64,000 nt of DNA from Spirochaetales bacterium. GTDB lineage: Bacteria; Spirochaetota; Spirochaetia; Treponematales; UBA12059. The notes under the pieces were generated by a model. It made no database searches, had not been told where the DNA came from, and was given only the letters and a program-made list of their open reading frames with translations. Location: positions 62,001 through 126,000 of the forward strand of contig JAFGNN010000065.1 in assembly GCA_016926955.1 (NCBI GenBank), in the 5' to 3' direction. A program made the translations under genes and the position numbers. Below are positions 1-7,625 of the stretch, piece after piece; the first letter of the stretch is position 1; each line of letters opens with the position of its first letter.

Positions 1-784
1 GCGCCTCAAGGCTCATGATGAGCGAAGCGCGGGCCGGGTGCGCGCGCTTCTGTGCGACCATCTGGAGCGTATAGCCGACGCCGATCGACCCGAGGCCGCC
101 GTAGAGGATGGGAATGGCCGCGGCGCGTATCGCCGCGACGCCCGGCTCTTCGAGAAGGAAGGCAAGGACGAGCGTCGCGAGACCGACGAGCAGGAACTGT
201 CCGGCCGCGAGCTCGATGGGGTCGACGCGCGAAGCCCAGCGGTCCACGACCAGGATGTGCGCGGTCCAGAAGAAGGCGCCCGCGAGGACGATCAGGTCTC
301 CCTTTCCGATGGAGAAGTCCGCGCCCGCGGAGAGGAGCCAGAGGCCGGGAATGGCGAGCGCCGCCCCGAGCCAGATCCTCGCGCCGGTGCGCTTGCCTGA
401 GAAGAAGGCGGCGACGGGCACGAAGACGACGTAGAGCCCCGTTATGAAGCCCGCCTTGCCGGCGCTGGTCCACTGCATGCCGACCTGCTGGAGCGTCGCG
501 CCCGCGAAGAGGGCCAGCGCGGCCAGAGGGACGGCGGCGAGGAGGCGGCGGTCGAACGCGGGCGGGAGATTCTCGCCCGCGGCGAAAGCCTGGCGGCGGA
601 CGGCGGCGCGGCGGGCCGCGATGAGCGGCAGCAGGGCGATGAAGCCGAGCAGGAAGCGCACGCCGTTGTAGGTGAAGGGGCCGACATGGTCCATGCCGGC
701 GCGTTGCGCGACGAATGCGAAACCCCAGACCGCGGCGACCAGGACCAGGGCGAGTTCGGAGGCGAGATGGCGTCGTTCTTCCAT
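1..784 (-). CDS. EamA/DMT-family membrane transporter (partial at window edge)
   Basis: The minus-strand frame opens with ATG at 784 and stays open to the left edge, so the C-terminus is missing (261 codons visible). A good ribosome site (AGGAG, 8 bases upstream) supports the start. The protein begins MEERRHLASELALVLVAAVW and has successive hydrophobic segments typical of the two-repeat EamA fold: WGFAFVAQ in helix 1, PFTYNGVRFLLGFIALLP in helix 2, then ASLIMSLEA near the edge, which fits the start of the last helices of repeat 2. The family exports or imports small metabolites across the inner membrane; the substrate cannot be told from sequence. The neighbouring gene is divergent, so this one is probably transcribed alone or with genes to the left. 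Confidence 0.85.
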   Translation of the reverse strand, partial: MEERRHLASELALVLVAAVWGFAFVAQRAGMDHVGPFTYNGVRFLLGFIALLPLIAARRAAVRRQAFAAGENLPPAFDRRLLAAVPLAALALFAGATLQQVGMQWTSAGKAGFITGLYVVFVPVAAFFSGKRTGARIWLGAALAIPGLWLLSAGADFSIGKGDLIVLAGAFFWTAHILVVDRWASRVDPIELAAGQFLLVGLATLVLAFLLEEPGVAAIRAAAIPILYGGLGSIGVGYTLQMVAQKRAHPARASLIMSLEA

Positions 785-895
785 GGTATGGATGACTCCT
801 TGCGCGTCGGGGGCATCTTGGCCGGAAGGGGCGCTCCGGCGCAAGTGGCGGCAGAGGCAGATCCCGCACGCCCGCCAGGTCCCGGAAGGCGGTCC

Positions 896-988
896 GAGCT
901 CTGTCCCTGTTTCCAGGCGAGCTCTGTTCCCACTGCTGTGTCCTTTCAGCGTGAGCTCTGTCCCCGTTTCCAGGCGAGCTCTGTCCCC
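896..988. repeat. Four copies of GAGCTCTGTYCCC in two 36-bp units
   Basis: The intergenic region holds GAGCTCTG four times, starting at 896, 919, 953 and 976. They form two near-identical 36-bp units (896-931 and 953-988), each being GAGCTCTGTCCC, then a GTTTCCAGGC spacer, then a second GAGCTCTGTYCCC; 21 bp separate the units. This resembles REP-type intergenic repeats rather than a coding or CRISPR structure. The remaining intergenic sequence (785-1016) shows nothing else I can name. Confidence 0.7.
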
Positions 989-1016
989 GAATCCACGCGC
1001 GTGCTACCATCAGCGC

Positions 1017-2087
1017 ATGAGCCCGCATCGCATCGCACTCGCGCTCCTGGCCCCACTCGCGCTCGCGCTGCTTTCGTCCTGCTACGTCACCGTCCAGGGC
1101 GCCCGCTATCTCGGCCTGCAGGCGAAGGCGGTGAGCCTCGAGCGCCTGATGGCTGATCCGGCCACTGAACCTGCGATCCGCGACCTGCTCGTCCGGGCCG
1201 CCGAGGTCCGCGCCTTCGCCCGCGACGAACTGGGACTCGCGGAGTCCCGCAACTTCACCACCCTGGTGCGTCTCGAGCGCGACTACCTCGCGGACGTCGT
1301 TTCGGCCTGCGCGCCGCTCTCGTTCGAACGGAAGCTCTGGAAATACCCGGTGGTCGGCGCCCTGCCCTACAAGGGCTTTTTCAAGCGGGCGGAGGCCGAG
1401 GCGGAAGCCGCGAAGCTCCGCGCCAAGGGCTGGGACGTCCTCGTGCGCGAGGTGGACGCCTTCAGCACGCTCGGCTGGTTCAAGGACCCGCTCTGGTCCT
1501 TCATGGTTTCGTACGGCCCGGGCTCGCTCGCGGAAATCCTCGTGCACGAGCTGACCCACGCGACCGTCTTCGTCAAGGGCCGCGAGGGCTTCAACGAGGC
1601 CCTCGCCACCTTCGTCGGCGTCGAAGGGGCGAAGTCGTGGCTCCGCGAGAAGTACGGCGAGTCCTCGGCAGAACTCGCCGCCTACGAGGCGGCAAAGGCC
1701 GACGGCCGGCGCTTCGCGGCCTTCCTCGCGGAGACGGCGCGGAAGCTTGAGGCCCTCTACGGGTCGGGGATCGACGAAGAGGCGATGCGCGGATGCAAGG
1801 CGGCGCTCATCGCGGAACGCGCGGCCGAGTACGCGCGCGACGCTGCCGCGTACTCGCTCGAGGCCTATCGGAACTACCCGATGGACAAGGTCGACAACGC
1901 CCTCCTCGACCTCTATCGCCTCTACGAACCCGACTCGGGCTTCTGGGCGGCCTACCTCGAGCATGTCGCGGGCGGCTCGGTGCGGAGGCTCGTGGAGGAC
2001 GCGCGCGAGGCGGCGAAGGAAGCGGCGCGAACGAAGCGCGATCCGGAAGCCGTCCTGCGCGAACGGCTCGCGGCGGCTGGAGACTGA
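1017..2087 (+). CDS. Aminopeptidase-like lipoprotein (HExxH zinc-metallopeptidase motif variant)
   Basis: A 356-aa protein. The N-terminus is a lipoprotein signal (MSPHRIALALLAPLALALL then SSC at residue 22), so it should be membrane-anchored and face the periplasm. Around residue 180 lies ILVHELTHATVFVKG followed by FNEALATFVG, the HExxH-plus-downstream-E arrangement of a zinc peptidase. The architecture matches the family annotated as 'predicted aminopeptidase' (Pfam Aminopep), which as I recall has about this length. A longer open frame reaches upstream into the repeat region, but the signal peptide fixes the start at 1017. There is no Shine-Dalgarno; a -10-like TACCAT ends 6 bases before the ATG. 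It is convergent with the next gene. Substrate unknown. Confidence 0.8.
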   Translation: MSPHRIALALLAPLALALLSSCYVTVQGARYLGLQAKAVSLERLMADPATEPAIRDLLVRAAEVRAFARDELGLAESRNFTTLVRLERDYLADVVSACAPLSFERKLWKYPVVGALPYKGFFKRAEAEAEAAKLRAKGWDVLVREVDAFSTLGWFKDPLWSFMVSYGPGSLAEILVHELTHATVFVKGREGFNEALATFVGVEGAKSWLREKYGESSAELAAYEAAKADGRRFAAFLAETARKLEALYGSGIDEEAMRGCKAALIAERAAEYARDAAAYSLEAYRNYPMDKVDNALLDLYRLYEPDSGFWAAYLEHVAGGSVRRLVEDAREAAKEAARTKRDPEAVLRERLAAAGD

Positions 2088-2129
2088 GGCCGGACGGGAA
2101 CGGGAAGATCCGGTCCCCGCGCCGGAATA

Positions 2130-3182
2130 CTACTCCAGCACCTTGATGTAGCCCCCGAAGGCCCAGCCGATGAGGCCGTCCGCCTTCTTGATGCGGTACC
2201 AGGGCGCGGTGATTCCCCCGATGGTCGCAATCACGCCGGTCTTGAGGATGGTGATCGCCTCGCCCTTCCCGAGGCTCCCGAGGACGAAGGCGTCGGTGGA
2301 GGCCCGGAGGCGGATGCGGAGACCGGAGTCGGTGGTCACGGCCTTCCTCGGCGACTCGCGGTAGCCCCAGTCGCGGCCTGAGTAAAGGAGGACGAGGGAC
2401 TGCTTCTCGTCCTTCGTGAAGTCCATGGCCCAGAAATTGCCTTCGTTGTGTATGAAGGATTGCATGTAGTTGTCGTAGGAGTCGGTCGTGCTGTTGATAG
2501 TCCCCAGGTCTTTTGACCCTTGGTACACCGTTCTGCCCGAATAGAAATTGCCGTCATCATCGACTTGGCTGAAACTCAGGTTCCTCGTAAGCCCGTTGCC
2601 TTTATAGTAAATGATCCCGTCCTTGACCGTCACGCCGGGCACGTTTTCCGGAAGGCTGGCGAGCGCCTCATCGTGCTCCATGCGTCGCGCCGAGCCGTCG
2701 GGGGACACGAGATAAACCACGTAGCGGATGGCGGGTGAGTCGTCGCGAAAAATCAGCGCGTTCCCCAGGGAAACCAAATAGCTCAGGTCATCGCCCACTT
2801 CAACGCGGGAATTCATCAAGACGCCGTCGAAGGAGTTAATCGAAAAACCGACGGACCCCGCGGTTCCGACAAGCTTCCCGCCCGCTATTCGGGTCGCGGA
2901 GGAATAAAAGCCGGCAGGCGATAGCGGGTGCACGCCACTGAGCGCAAAAGTGCCGGACAAGACCGCGAGCGTAAAATCGGAGAGAGGGAAAAAGAATCGC
3001 CCTGAGGCATCAACCACGCCCGGAATCACCGATTCGCCAGAATCCGAAGATCTCCCGATCGACCGCAAGGTAATCGCTGGAACCTCGACTGCCTTTCGCG
3101 GAGTTGCGAGAATGCTGATCGGTTCAGCGGAAAGGCTTAGGGAAATCAACAGACAGACGAGCATCCAGCTTCGCTTCTTCAA
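2130..3182 (-). CDS. Exported protein with C-terminal bacterial SH3 domain
   Basis: A 350-aa protein. I place the start at a TTG (3182) because GGAGG lies 5 bases upstream and the result is a clean signal peptide: MKKRSWMLVCLLISLSLSA. The open frame continues 35 codons upstream without a better start. The body is rich in beta-strand-forming segments and repeated short hydrophobic/Gly turns, with no family I recognise. The last 65 residues (from about 285) look like an SH3_3 domain: RLRASTDAFVLGSLGKGE, then WYRIKKADGLIGWAFGGYI. Such domains often bind cell-wall peptides. Base composition is visibly lower in G+C than neighbours, and codon choice is mixed, which could mean recent acquisition or a fast-evolving surface protein. 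Function unknown. Confidence 0.7.
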   Translation of the reverse strand: MKKRSWMLVCLLISLSLSAEPISILATPRKAVEVPAITLRSIGRSSDSGESVIPGVVDASGRFFFPLSDFTLAVLSGTFALSGVHPLSPAGFYSSATRIAGGKLVGTAGSVGFSINSFDGVLMNSRVEVGDDLSYLVSLGNALIFRDDSPAIRYVVYLVSPDGSARRMEHDEALASLPENVPGVTVKDGIIYYKGNGLTRNLSFSQVDDDGNFYSGRTVYQGSKDLGTINSTTDSYDNYMQSFIHNEGNFWAMDFTKDEKQSLVLLYSGRDWGYRESPRKAVTTDSGLRIRLRASTDAFVLGSLGKGEAITILKTGVIATIGGITAPWYRIKKADGLIGWAFGGYIKVLE

Positions 3183-3242
3183 GGATTCCTCCCGGGCGCC
3201 AGGATCGAACGGCGCCATCAGAAATTCAAATCCGCCTCGGCG

Positions 3243-3262
3243 GCATCGCTTGACCAAGCGAT
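3243..3262. repeat. Small perfect inverted repeat in the intergenic gap
   Basis: CATCGCTT-GACC-AAGCGATG is an 8-bp perfect inverted repeat with a 4-base loop, lying between the DUF438 gene and the SH3 gene. It could be a terminator remnant or an operator; there is no T-run on either side. Confidence 0.35.
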
Positions 3263-3335
3263 GGGTGGTCATCGACACGACTGACAAGGAAGCGTGCGTG
3301 TCCTTCCTGTGTCCTTGGTTGCGGATCCGCTCCCG

Positions 3336-4592
3336 CTACTCCGCGAGCCTTTTCTCCCCCTCGAGCGCTCGTTCATCGGTCAAGTCCTGGCTTGCCTCGA
3401 GGCAACCGAGGTATTCGCCGGAGGCCCCCCGGATGGCGAGGTAGCGGATCAGGACGAAGCGGCCCTTCACGCGTATCCAGAAGTCCTCGCGGTCCTTGCG
3501 GCCGGAGCGGAACGCTTCGAGGATAGCGAGCACGCGTCCGACGCTCTCCGAGGGGTGGCAGTTCCGGACCTCGCGGCCGATGATGGCGGGGCTCCTGGGA
3601 AAAATCCGGTGCGGGCCGTTCGAGAACCATCGCACGCGGTCCTCAGCGTCCACGAAGGTGCAGTCGAGCGGGAGCGCCTTGAGGATCAGGTCCACTGTCG
3701 CCGCGGGCAGGGCGCCCGAGTCGAGCGGGATCAGGCCGGCGGAAGGATCAGCGACGGCATCGGGGGAAGCGTCGCCGGCGGTCTCCGCGGCGGTTTCCAC
3801 GCCGCTCCGCGCGCGCGCGAAGCTCGCCTCCCAGACAGCTTCGGGTACCAAGCCGCGGCCGAAATCCACGAGTTCCCCGAGCATTCCGTCGAGGAGTCCG
3901 GGAGGGGCCGCGCGTTCCAGCACGGGGTGGAGGACGCAGCGCTCGCGGAAGGCGTTGGCGTTCAGGGCGAAGTAGAGCCGTCCGAGGCAGGCGTTAAGCG
4001 CGGCGTCGGCCGCGTCGTCCGCCGCGAGCAGTTCCTTGAGCGAGGCCAGCTCGCGCCGGGCGTCGTCGTGGATGGACCACATGACCTGCACGCAGCGCCA
4101 GTCCGGGGCGAGGCTTTCGAAGATCGGGAAGACGACGTTCTCCTTGCGGCGGAAGTGGGCTTCGAAGGGTTCGAGCTCGCTCCGCATGCTCCCGAGTCCA
4201 TCCAGGGCGTCGCGGCGGCCCGATCCGCCGGAAGCGGCCTTGAGCGCGAGGGCGCTCGCCTTGCCGCGCGCGATCACGGCGAGCATGGCCTCGTTCTCGG
4301 CGTCGAGGAGCCGGACGAAGTCCGTCGTCGCGGCGCGACGGGCGGCGCCCGCCTCGAGCGGGTCGTGGAATAGGTTGATGATTTTGGCGACGAGGACCTT
4401 GAGCGCCTCCATCGGCCGTTCCCCGGCGACAAGGCGGTCAACGATGGCGGCGACGTCCTCGGGCTCGAGGGCGTCCAGGTCGGCGCGATGCGCCTCCACG
4501 AGAGCTTTGCCGGCCCTGCCTTCGTCCACGGCGCGCACCAGTGCCATGAGCCGTACCGCCCGCCCGTCCGCGCGCTTCATCGTCTCCGACAT
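3336..4592 (-). CDS. DUF438 / hemerythrin-like / PAS domain protein
   Basis: A 418-aa protein, start ATG at 4592 with AGGAGGA upstream. Three parts are visible: an N-terminal DUF438-like helical domain (about 1-85); a hemerythrin-like helical bundle (about 95-240) containing HFRRKENVVFP, VMWSIHDDARREL and FRERCVLHPVLE; and a C-terminal PAS domain (about 290-410) with LPLDCTFVDAEDRVRWFS, IFPRSPAIIGREVRNCHP and LEASQDLTDERALEGEKRL. This order is the standard one for DUF438 proteins, whose role is thought to be redox, oxygen or metal sensing. The first hemerythrin histidine expected near the AEN motif seems absent (TDFVRLLDAEN), so di-iron binding is doubtful. No output domain is present. It is divergent from the ABC-F gene. 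Confidence 0.85.
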   Translation of the reverse strand: MSETMKRADGRAVRLMALVRAVDEGRAGKALVEAHRADLDALEPEDVAAIVDRLVAGERPMEALKVLVAKIINLFHDPLEAGAARRAATTDFVRLLDAENEAMLAVIARGKASALALKAASGGSGRRDALDGLGSMRSELEPFEAHFRRKENVVFPIFESLAPDWRCVQVMWSIHDDARRELASLKELLAADDAADAALNACLGRLYFALNANAFRERCVLHPVLERAAPPGLLDGMLGELVDFGRGLVPEAVWEASFARARSGVETAAETAGDASPDAVADPSAGLIPLDSGALPAATVDLILKALPLDCTFVDAEDRVRWFSNGPHRIFPRSPAIIGREVRNCHPSESVGRVLAILEAFRSGRKDREDFWIRVKGRFVLIRYLAIRGASGEYLGCLEASQDLTDERALEGEKRLAE

Positions 4593-4778
4593 CCCGCTTC
4601 CTCCTTCGATCCAGCATCCTCGCGCGCGGGCCGCGCGCTTTGCAAGACGCGGCGCGCTAAAAGCGTCGGCCTCGGGCGGTCCTTGCTTCCCGCTCCGGCT
4701 TTCCGGCATACTGGAAGCATCCCTTTCATGAACCGGGGCGGCCCCGCGCGGCGCCCGCGACGCAAGGAAACCCACGGC

Positions 4779-6413
4779 ATGGTCACGGTCAGCGAACTGG
4801 CGCTCGGCTTCGGCGAGCGCACCCTTTTCAAGGACGTCAACCTCATCTTCAATCCCGGCAACTGCTACGGCATCATCGGCGCCAACGGCGCCGGCAAGTC
4901 GACCTTCCTCAAGGTGCTTTCCGGCGAGCTCCAGCCCGACAAGGGCCTCGTCAACTATCCGGCCAAGCACCGCATGGCGGTGCTCTCGCAGGACCACTTC
5001 GCCTTCGAGGAGCACCGCGTCGTCGACACCGTGGTCATGGGCTACCCGAAGCTCTGGTCGGTCGCCAAGGAGCGCGAGGCCCTCTACGCCAAGGAGGACT
5101 TCACCGAAGCGGACGGCATGCGCGTCTCGGAGCTCGAGGGCGAATTCGCCGAGCTCGGCGGCTGGGAGGCGGAGGCGCAGGCCAGCTCGCTGCTTTCCGG
5201 ACTCGGCGTGCCCGACCAGTGGCACGAGCGCCTCATGTCCGAGGTCGACGAGGGCATCAAGGTCCGCGTACTGCTCGCCCAGGCGCTGTTCGGCAACCCG
5301 GAGATACTCCTCCTCGACGAGCCTACCAACGGCCTCGATCTCGACTCGATCTCGTGGCTCGAGGAATTCCTCATCGAGTTCCCGAACGTGGTCATCGTGG
5401 TGTCGCACGACCGGCACTTCCTCAACGCGGTGTGCACCCACGTCTGCGACATCGACTTCGGCCACATCCGCATGTACCCGGGCAACTACGACTTCTGGTT
5501 CCGCATGAGCCGCATGCTCAACCAGCAGCAGAAGGACCAGAAGAAGCGGCGCGAGGAGAAGATGAAGGACTTGAAGGACTTCATCCAGCGCTTCTCGTCG
5601 AACGCCTCCAAGAGCCGCCAGGCCACCTCGCGCAAGAAGGTGCTCGAGAAGCTGCAGGTCGAGGACCTCCAGCCCTCGAGCCGCAAGGTGCCCTACGTCG
5701 CCTTCAAGAGCGAGCGGGCGGTCGGCAACAACGTGGTGCGCGTCGAGAAGCTCTCCCGGGCCATCGAGGGCGCAGCGAGCCTGGGCGATTACTCCATGAT
5801 CGTAAACCGCGAAGACAAGATCGCCTTCGTCGGCCACGAGCACCTCACCAAGAGCGAGTTCTTCGCCATCCTCGCGGGCGCGGCCGAGGCCGACTCGGGC
5901 GACGTCTACTGGGGACAGACCATCACAGTCGGTTACTTCCCGAAGGAGACCTCCGCCTGGTTCGACTCGGACCTGTCGATCACCGAGTGGCTCCGGCAGT
6001 TCAGCCCCCAGGACGATGACACCTACGTCCGCTCCTTCCTCGGCCGCATGCTCTTCTCCGGCGACGAGGCCCTGAAGCCCGTGCGCGTGCTCTCCGGCGG
6101 CGAGAAGGTGCGCTGCATCCTCTCCAAGCTCATGCTGCAGGGCGCCAACGTGCTCATCCTCGACGAGCCGACCAACCACCTGGACCTCGAGGCCATCACC
6201 GCCCTCAACGACGCCCTGATCGACTTCGACGGCGTCGTGCTTTTCACCAGCCACGACCACGAGTTCGTCAACTCCATCGCCAACCGCGTCGTCGAGTTCT
6301 GCCCGGGCGGCGTCATCGACCGCTGCATGCCCTTCGACGAGTACCTGGCCGACAAGCAGGTGCGCGAGCTCCGCGACCAGTACTACCACGGGCACGTGAT
6401 CACGGAGATCTGA
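4779..6413 (+). CDS. ABC-F family ATPase (YkpA/YbiT-like)
   Basis: A 544-aa soluble protein with two ABC domains and no membrane segments, as in ABC-F proteins, which act on the ribosome. NBD1: Walker A GANGAGKST, Walker B EILLLDEPTNGLD, H-loop VSHDRHF. The linker (about 235-300) is charged and helical. NBD2: signature VLSGGEKVRC, Walker B VLILDEPTNHLD, H-loop TSHDHEF. NBD2 Walker A is degenerate (GHEHLTKS, Thr for the last Gly) and NBD1 signature is degenerate (VDEGIKVRV), so only one composite ATP site is canonical. Start chosen at 4779 because MVTVSELALGFGERTLF matches the family N-terminus; an upstream ATG (4728) would add an unrelated basic leader. The best match in memory is the B. subtilis YkpA group. 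Confidence 0.9.
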   Translation: MVTVSELALGFGERTLFKDVNLIFNPGNCYGIIGANGAGKSTFLKVLSGELQPDKGLVNYPAKHRMAVLSQDHFAFEEHRVVDTVVMGYPKLWSVAKEREALYAKEDFTEADGMRVSELEGEFAELGGWEAEAQASSLLSGLGVPDQWHERLMSEVDEGIKVRVLLAQALFGNPEILLLDEPTNGLDLDSISWLEEFLIEFPNVVIVVSHDRHFLNAVCTHVCDIDFGHIRMYPGNYDFWFRMSRMLNQQQKDQKKRREEKMKDLKDFIQRFSSNASKSRQATSRKKVLEKLQVEDLQPSSRKVPYVAFKSERAVGNNVVRVEKLSRAIEGAASLGDYSMIVNREDKIAFVGHEHLTKSEFFAILAGAAEADSGDVYWGQTITVGYFPKETSAWFDSDLSITEWLRQFSPQDDDTYVRSFLGRMLFSGDEALKPVRVLSGGEKVRCILSKLMLQGANVLILDEPTNHLDLEAITALNDALIDFDGVVLFTSHDHEFVNSIANRVVEFCPGGVIDRCMPFDEYLADKQVRELRDQYYHGHVITEI

Positions 6414-6425
6414 TTTCCAGACAAT

Positions 6426-6485
6426 AAAACCACGGAGACACGAAGACACGGAGGAAAGAGGGAGAAGAGGGAAAGATAGGGAGAA
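6426..6485. repeat. Dispersed repeat, AAACCACGGAGACACG type (single arm)
   Basis: After the ABC-F stop comes AAAACCACGGAGACACGAAG followed by a purine-rich run of GGGAGAAGAGGG units. The same sequence recurs as the arms of the palindrome at 11152-11261, so this is a second, half-length copy of one element. The purine-only tail is unlike the surrounding high-GC coding sequence. Confidence 0.6.
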
Positions 6486-6580
6486 GATAAGGGAAACCGT
6501 GAGGCGGGTTTCCGCTTCGCGGGACGGGACGCTATATTGATTATATGAAAAGTAAGGTATGGAAGACGCGGGAGAACCGG

Positions 6581-7579
6581 ATGAGGTCGCTCGCAGGACT
6601 CGTGGTGGCGATTGGCTTGCTGGCGGTGTCGTGCGCGCCGGCGGGGGCTGAGGGCTCGGTGGGAGCTGGCCCTTCAGCCGGGACGGGACTCGCGGCGGAA
6701 ACGGGCGCTCAGGCGCCGCATCCCTACTCGCTGGAGGGGCTTGCCTTGCGCGCGTGGGGGACGGGGCCTGACCCGGTCGTCGTGGAGCGGCTCGGGCTTG
6801 TCCGCGGCGCGCGGACTTCGGTGATCGAGTACGAAAGCGACGGGAACAAGCTCCGCGCCCTTCTGCAGACGCCCGACCGCGAGCCGCCGCCCGGCGGCTT
6901 CCCTGTAGTGCTGATGGCCCACGGGCACGTGCCCCCAGACGTGTGGACCACGGCGGGTTCCTACATCATTCCGAGTTCCGCCTACGCGGTACGCGGCTTC
7001 TTGGTGCTCAAGCCCGACTATCGCGGACACGGGGAATCGGGCGGCGTCGCCGAGGGTACTTTCCGCACCATCGAATACACCGTCGACGTCCTGGAGCTGC
7101 TCGCCAAGATCCCGTCGATTCCCGGAGCCGATCCCTCGCGGGTCTTCCTCTACGGGCATTCGATGGGCGGCGAGGTGGCGCTCCGGGTTCTCGCGCTCTC
7201 CGACGCGGTGAAAGCCGCGAGCCTCTGGGCCGCGGTCACCGAACCCTTTCCCGAGAACACCCTGCACTATCTGCGGAAGCGGAATCCGGCCCTCGCCGAA
7301 CAAACGCTCGCGCGCATCCGCGGGGAGCTCGGCGGAATTCCCTTCGCCGCGTTCAGTCCGGTCGACAACCTGGCCCTGGTCGAGGAGCCGCTCATCGTGC
7401 ACCACGGCACGGCGGACGACTCCGTGCCCTTCGCCTGGGCTGCGCCCTTCCGCGCGCGCCTCGACGCTGCAGGCGTCGACTACGTCTTCCACGAGTATCC
7501 CGGCGAGGATCACAACATCTCGCGGAGCTTTTCCCGCGTCATCGAGCGCGACGTGGCCTTTTTCCGCTCGGTTCCTTAG
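6581..7579 (+). CDS. Alpha/beta hydrolase lipoprotein (S9/prolyl-oligopeptidase-like)
   Basis: A 332-aa protein. Start at ATG 6581, which has GGGAGAA 6 bases upstream and gives a short lipoprotein signal (MRSLAGLVVAIGLLAVSC); an ATG at 6545 in the same frame lacks a ribosome site. The catalytic serine sits in the nucleophile elbow YGHSMGGEVAL, the oxyanion strand is VVLMAHGHVPP, and DYRGHGESGG, HHGTADDSVPF (Asp) and PGEDHNISRSF (His) complete the triad order of the S9/dienelactone-hydrolase fold. The usual beta-propeller of prolyl oligopeptidases is absent, so an esterase or small peptidase is likely. It should sit in the cell envelope. Substrate unknown. Confidence 0.85.
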   Translation: MRSLAGLVVAIGLLAVSCAPAGAEGSVGAGPSAGTGLAAETGAQAPHPYSLEGLALRAWGTGPDPVVVERLGLVRGARTSVIEYESDGNKLRALLQTPDREPPPGGFPVVLMAHGHVPPDVWTTAGSYIIPSSAYAVRGFLVLKPDYRGHGESGGVAEGTFRTIEYTVDVLELLAKIPSIPGADPSRVFLYGHSMGGEVALRVLALSDAVKAASLWAAVTEPFPENTLHYLRKRNPALAEQTLARIRGELGGIPFAAFSPVDNLALVEEPLIVHHGTADDSVPFAWAAPFRARLDAAGVDYVFHEYPGEDHNISRSFSRVIERDVAFFRSVP

Positions 7580-7590
7580 GTCTTGGGCGC

Positions 7591-7619
7591 TTGCCGCCGC
7601 GGGCGGGCGGAATTAGTCT
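7591..7619 (+). promoter_or_regulatory. Sigma70-type promoter directly before the start codon
   Basis: TTGCCG, a 17-base spacer and TAGTCT, ending 6 bases before the ATG at 7626. There is no ribosome site in between, which points to a leaderless mRNA. Confidence 0.5.
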
Positions 7620-7625
7620 ATCCGC

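Noticed and set aside
896-988. CRISPR-like array
   Set aside because: Only four copies, unequal spacing, 12-base words and no spacers of constant length; no cas gene nearby.
6-1964. A 652-codon minus-strand frame at the left edge
   Set aside because: Low-complexity Arg/Pro-rich reading, antisense to the lipoprotein gene and out of frame with the transporter.
4728-4781. Upstream ATG for the ABC-F protein
   Set aside because: It would add a basic leader (NRGGPARRPRRKETHG) not seen in the family; the second ATG matches the usual start.
3336-6449. A 1037-codon minus-strand frame over the ABC-F gene
   Set aside because: The part over 4779-6413 is the antisense shadow of the ABC-F gene; only the segment up to 4592 is a real gene (DUF438), where a ribosome site and family motifs agree.
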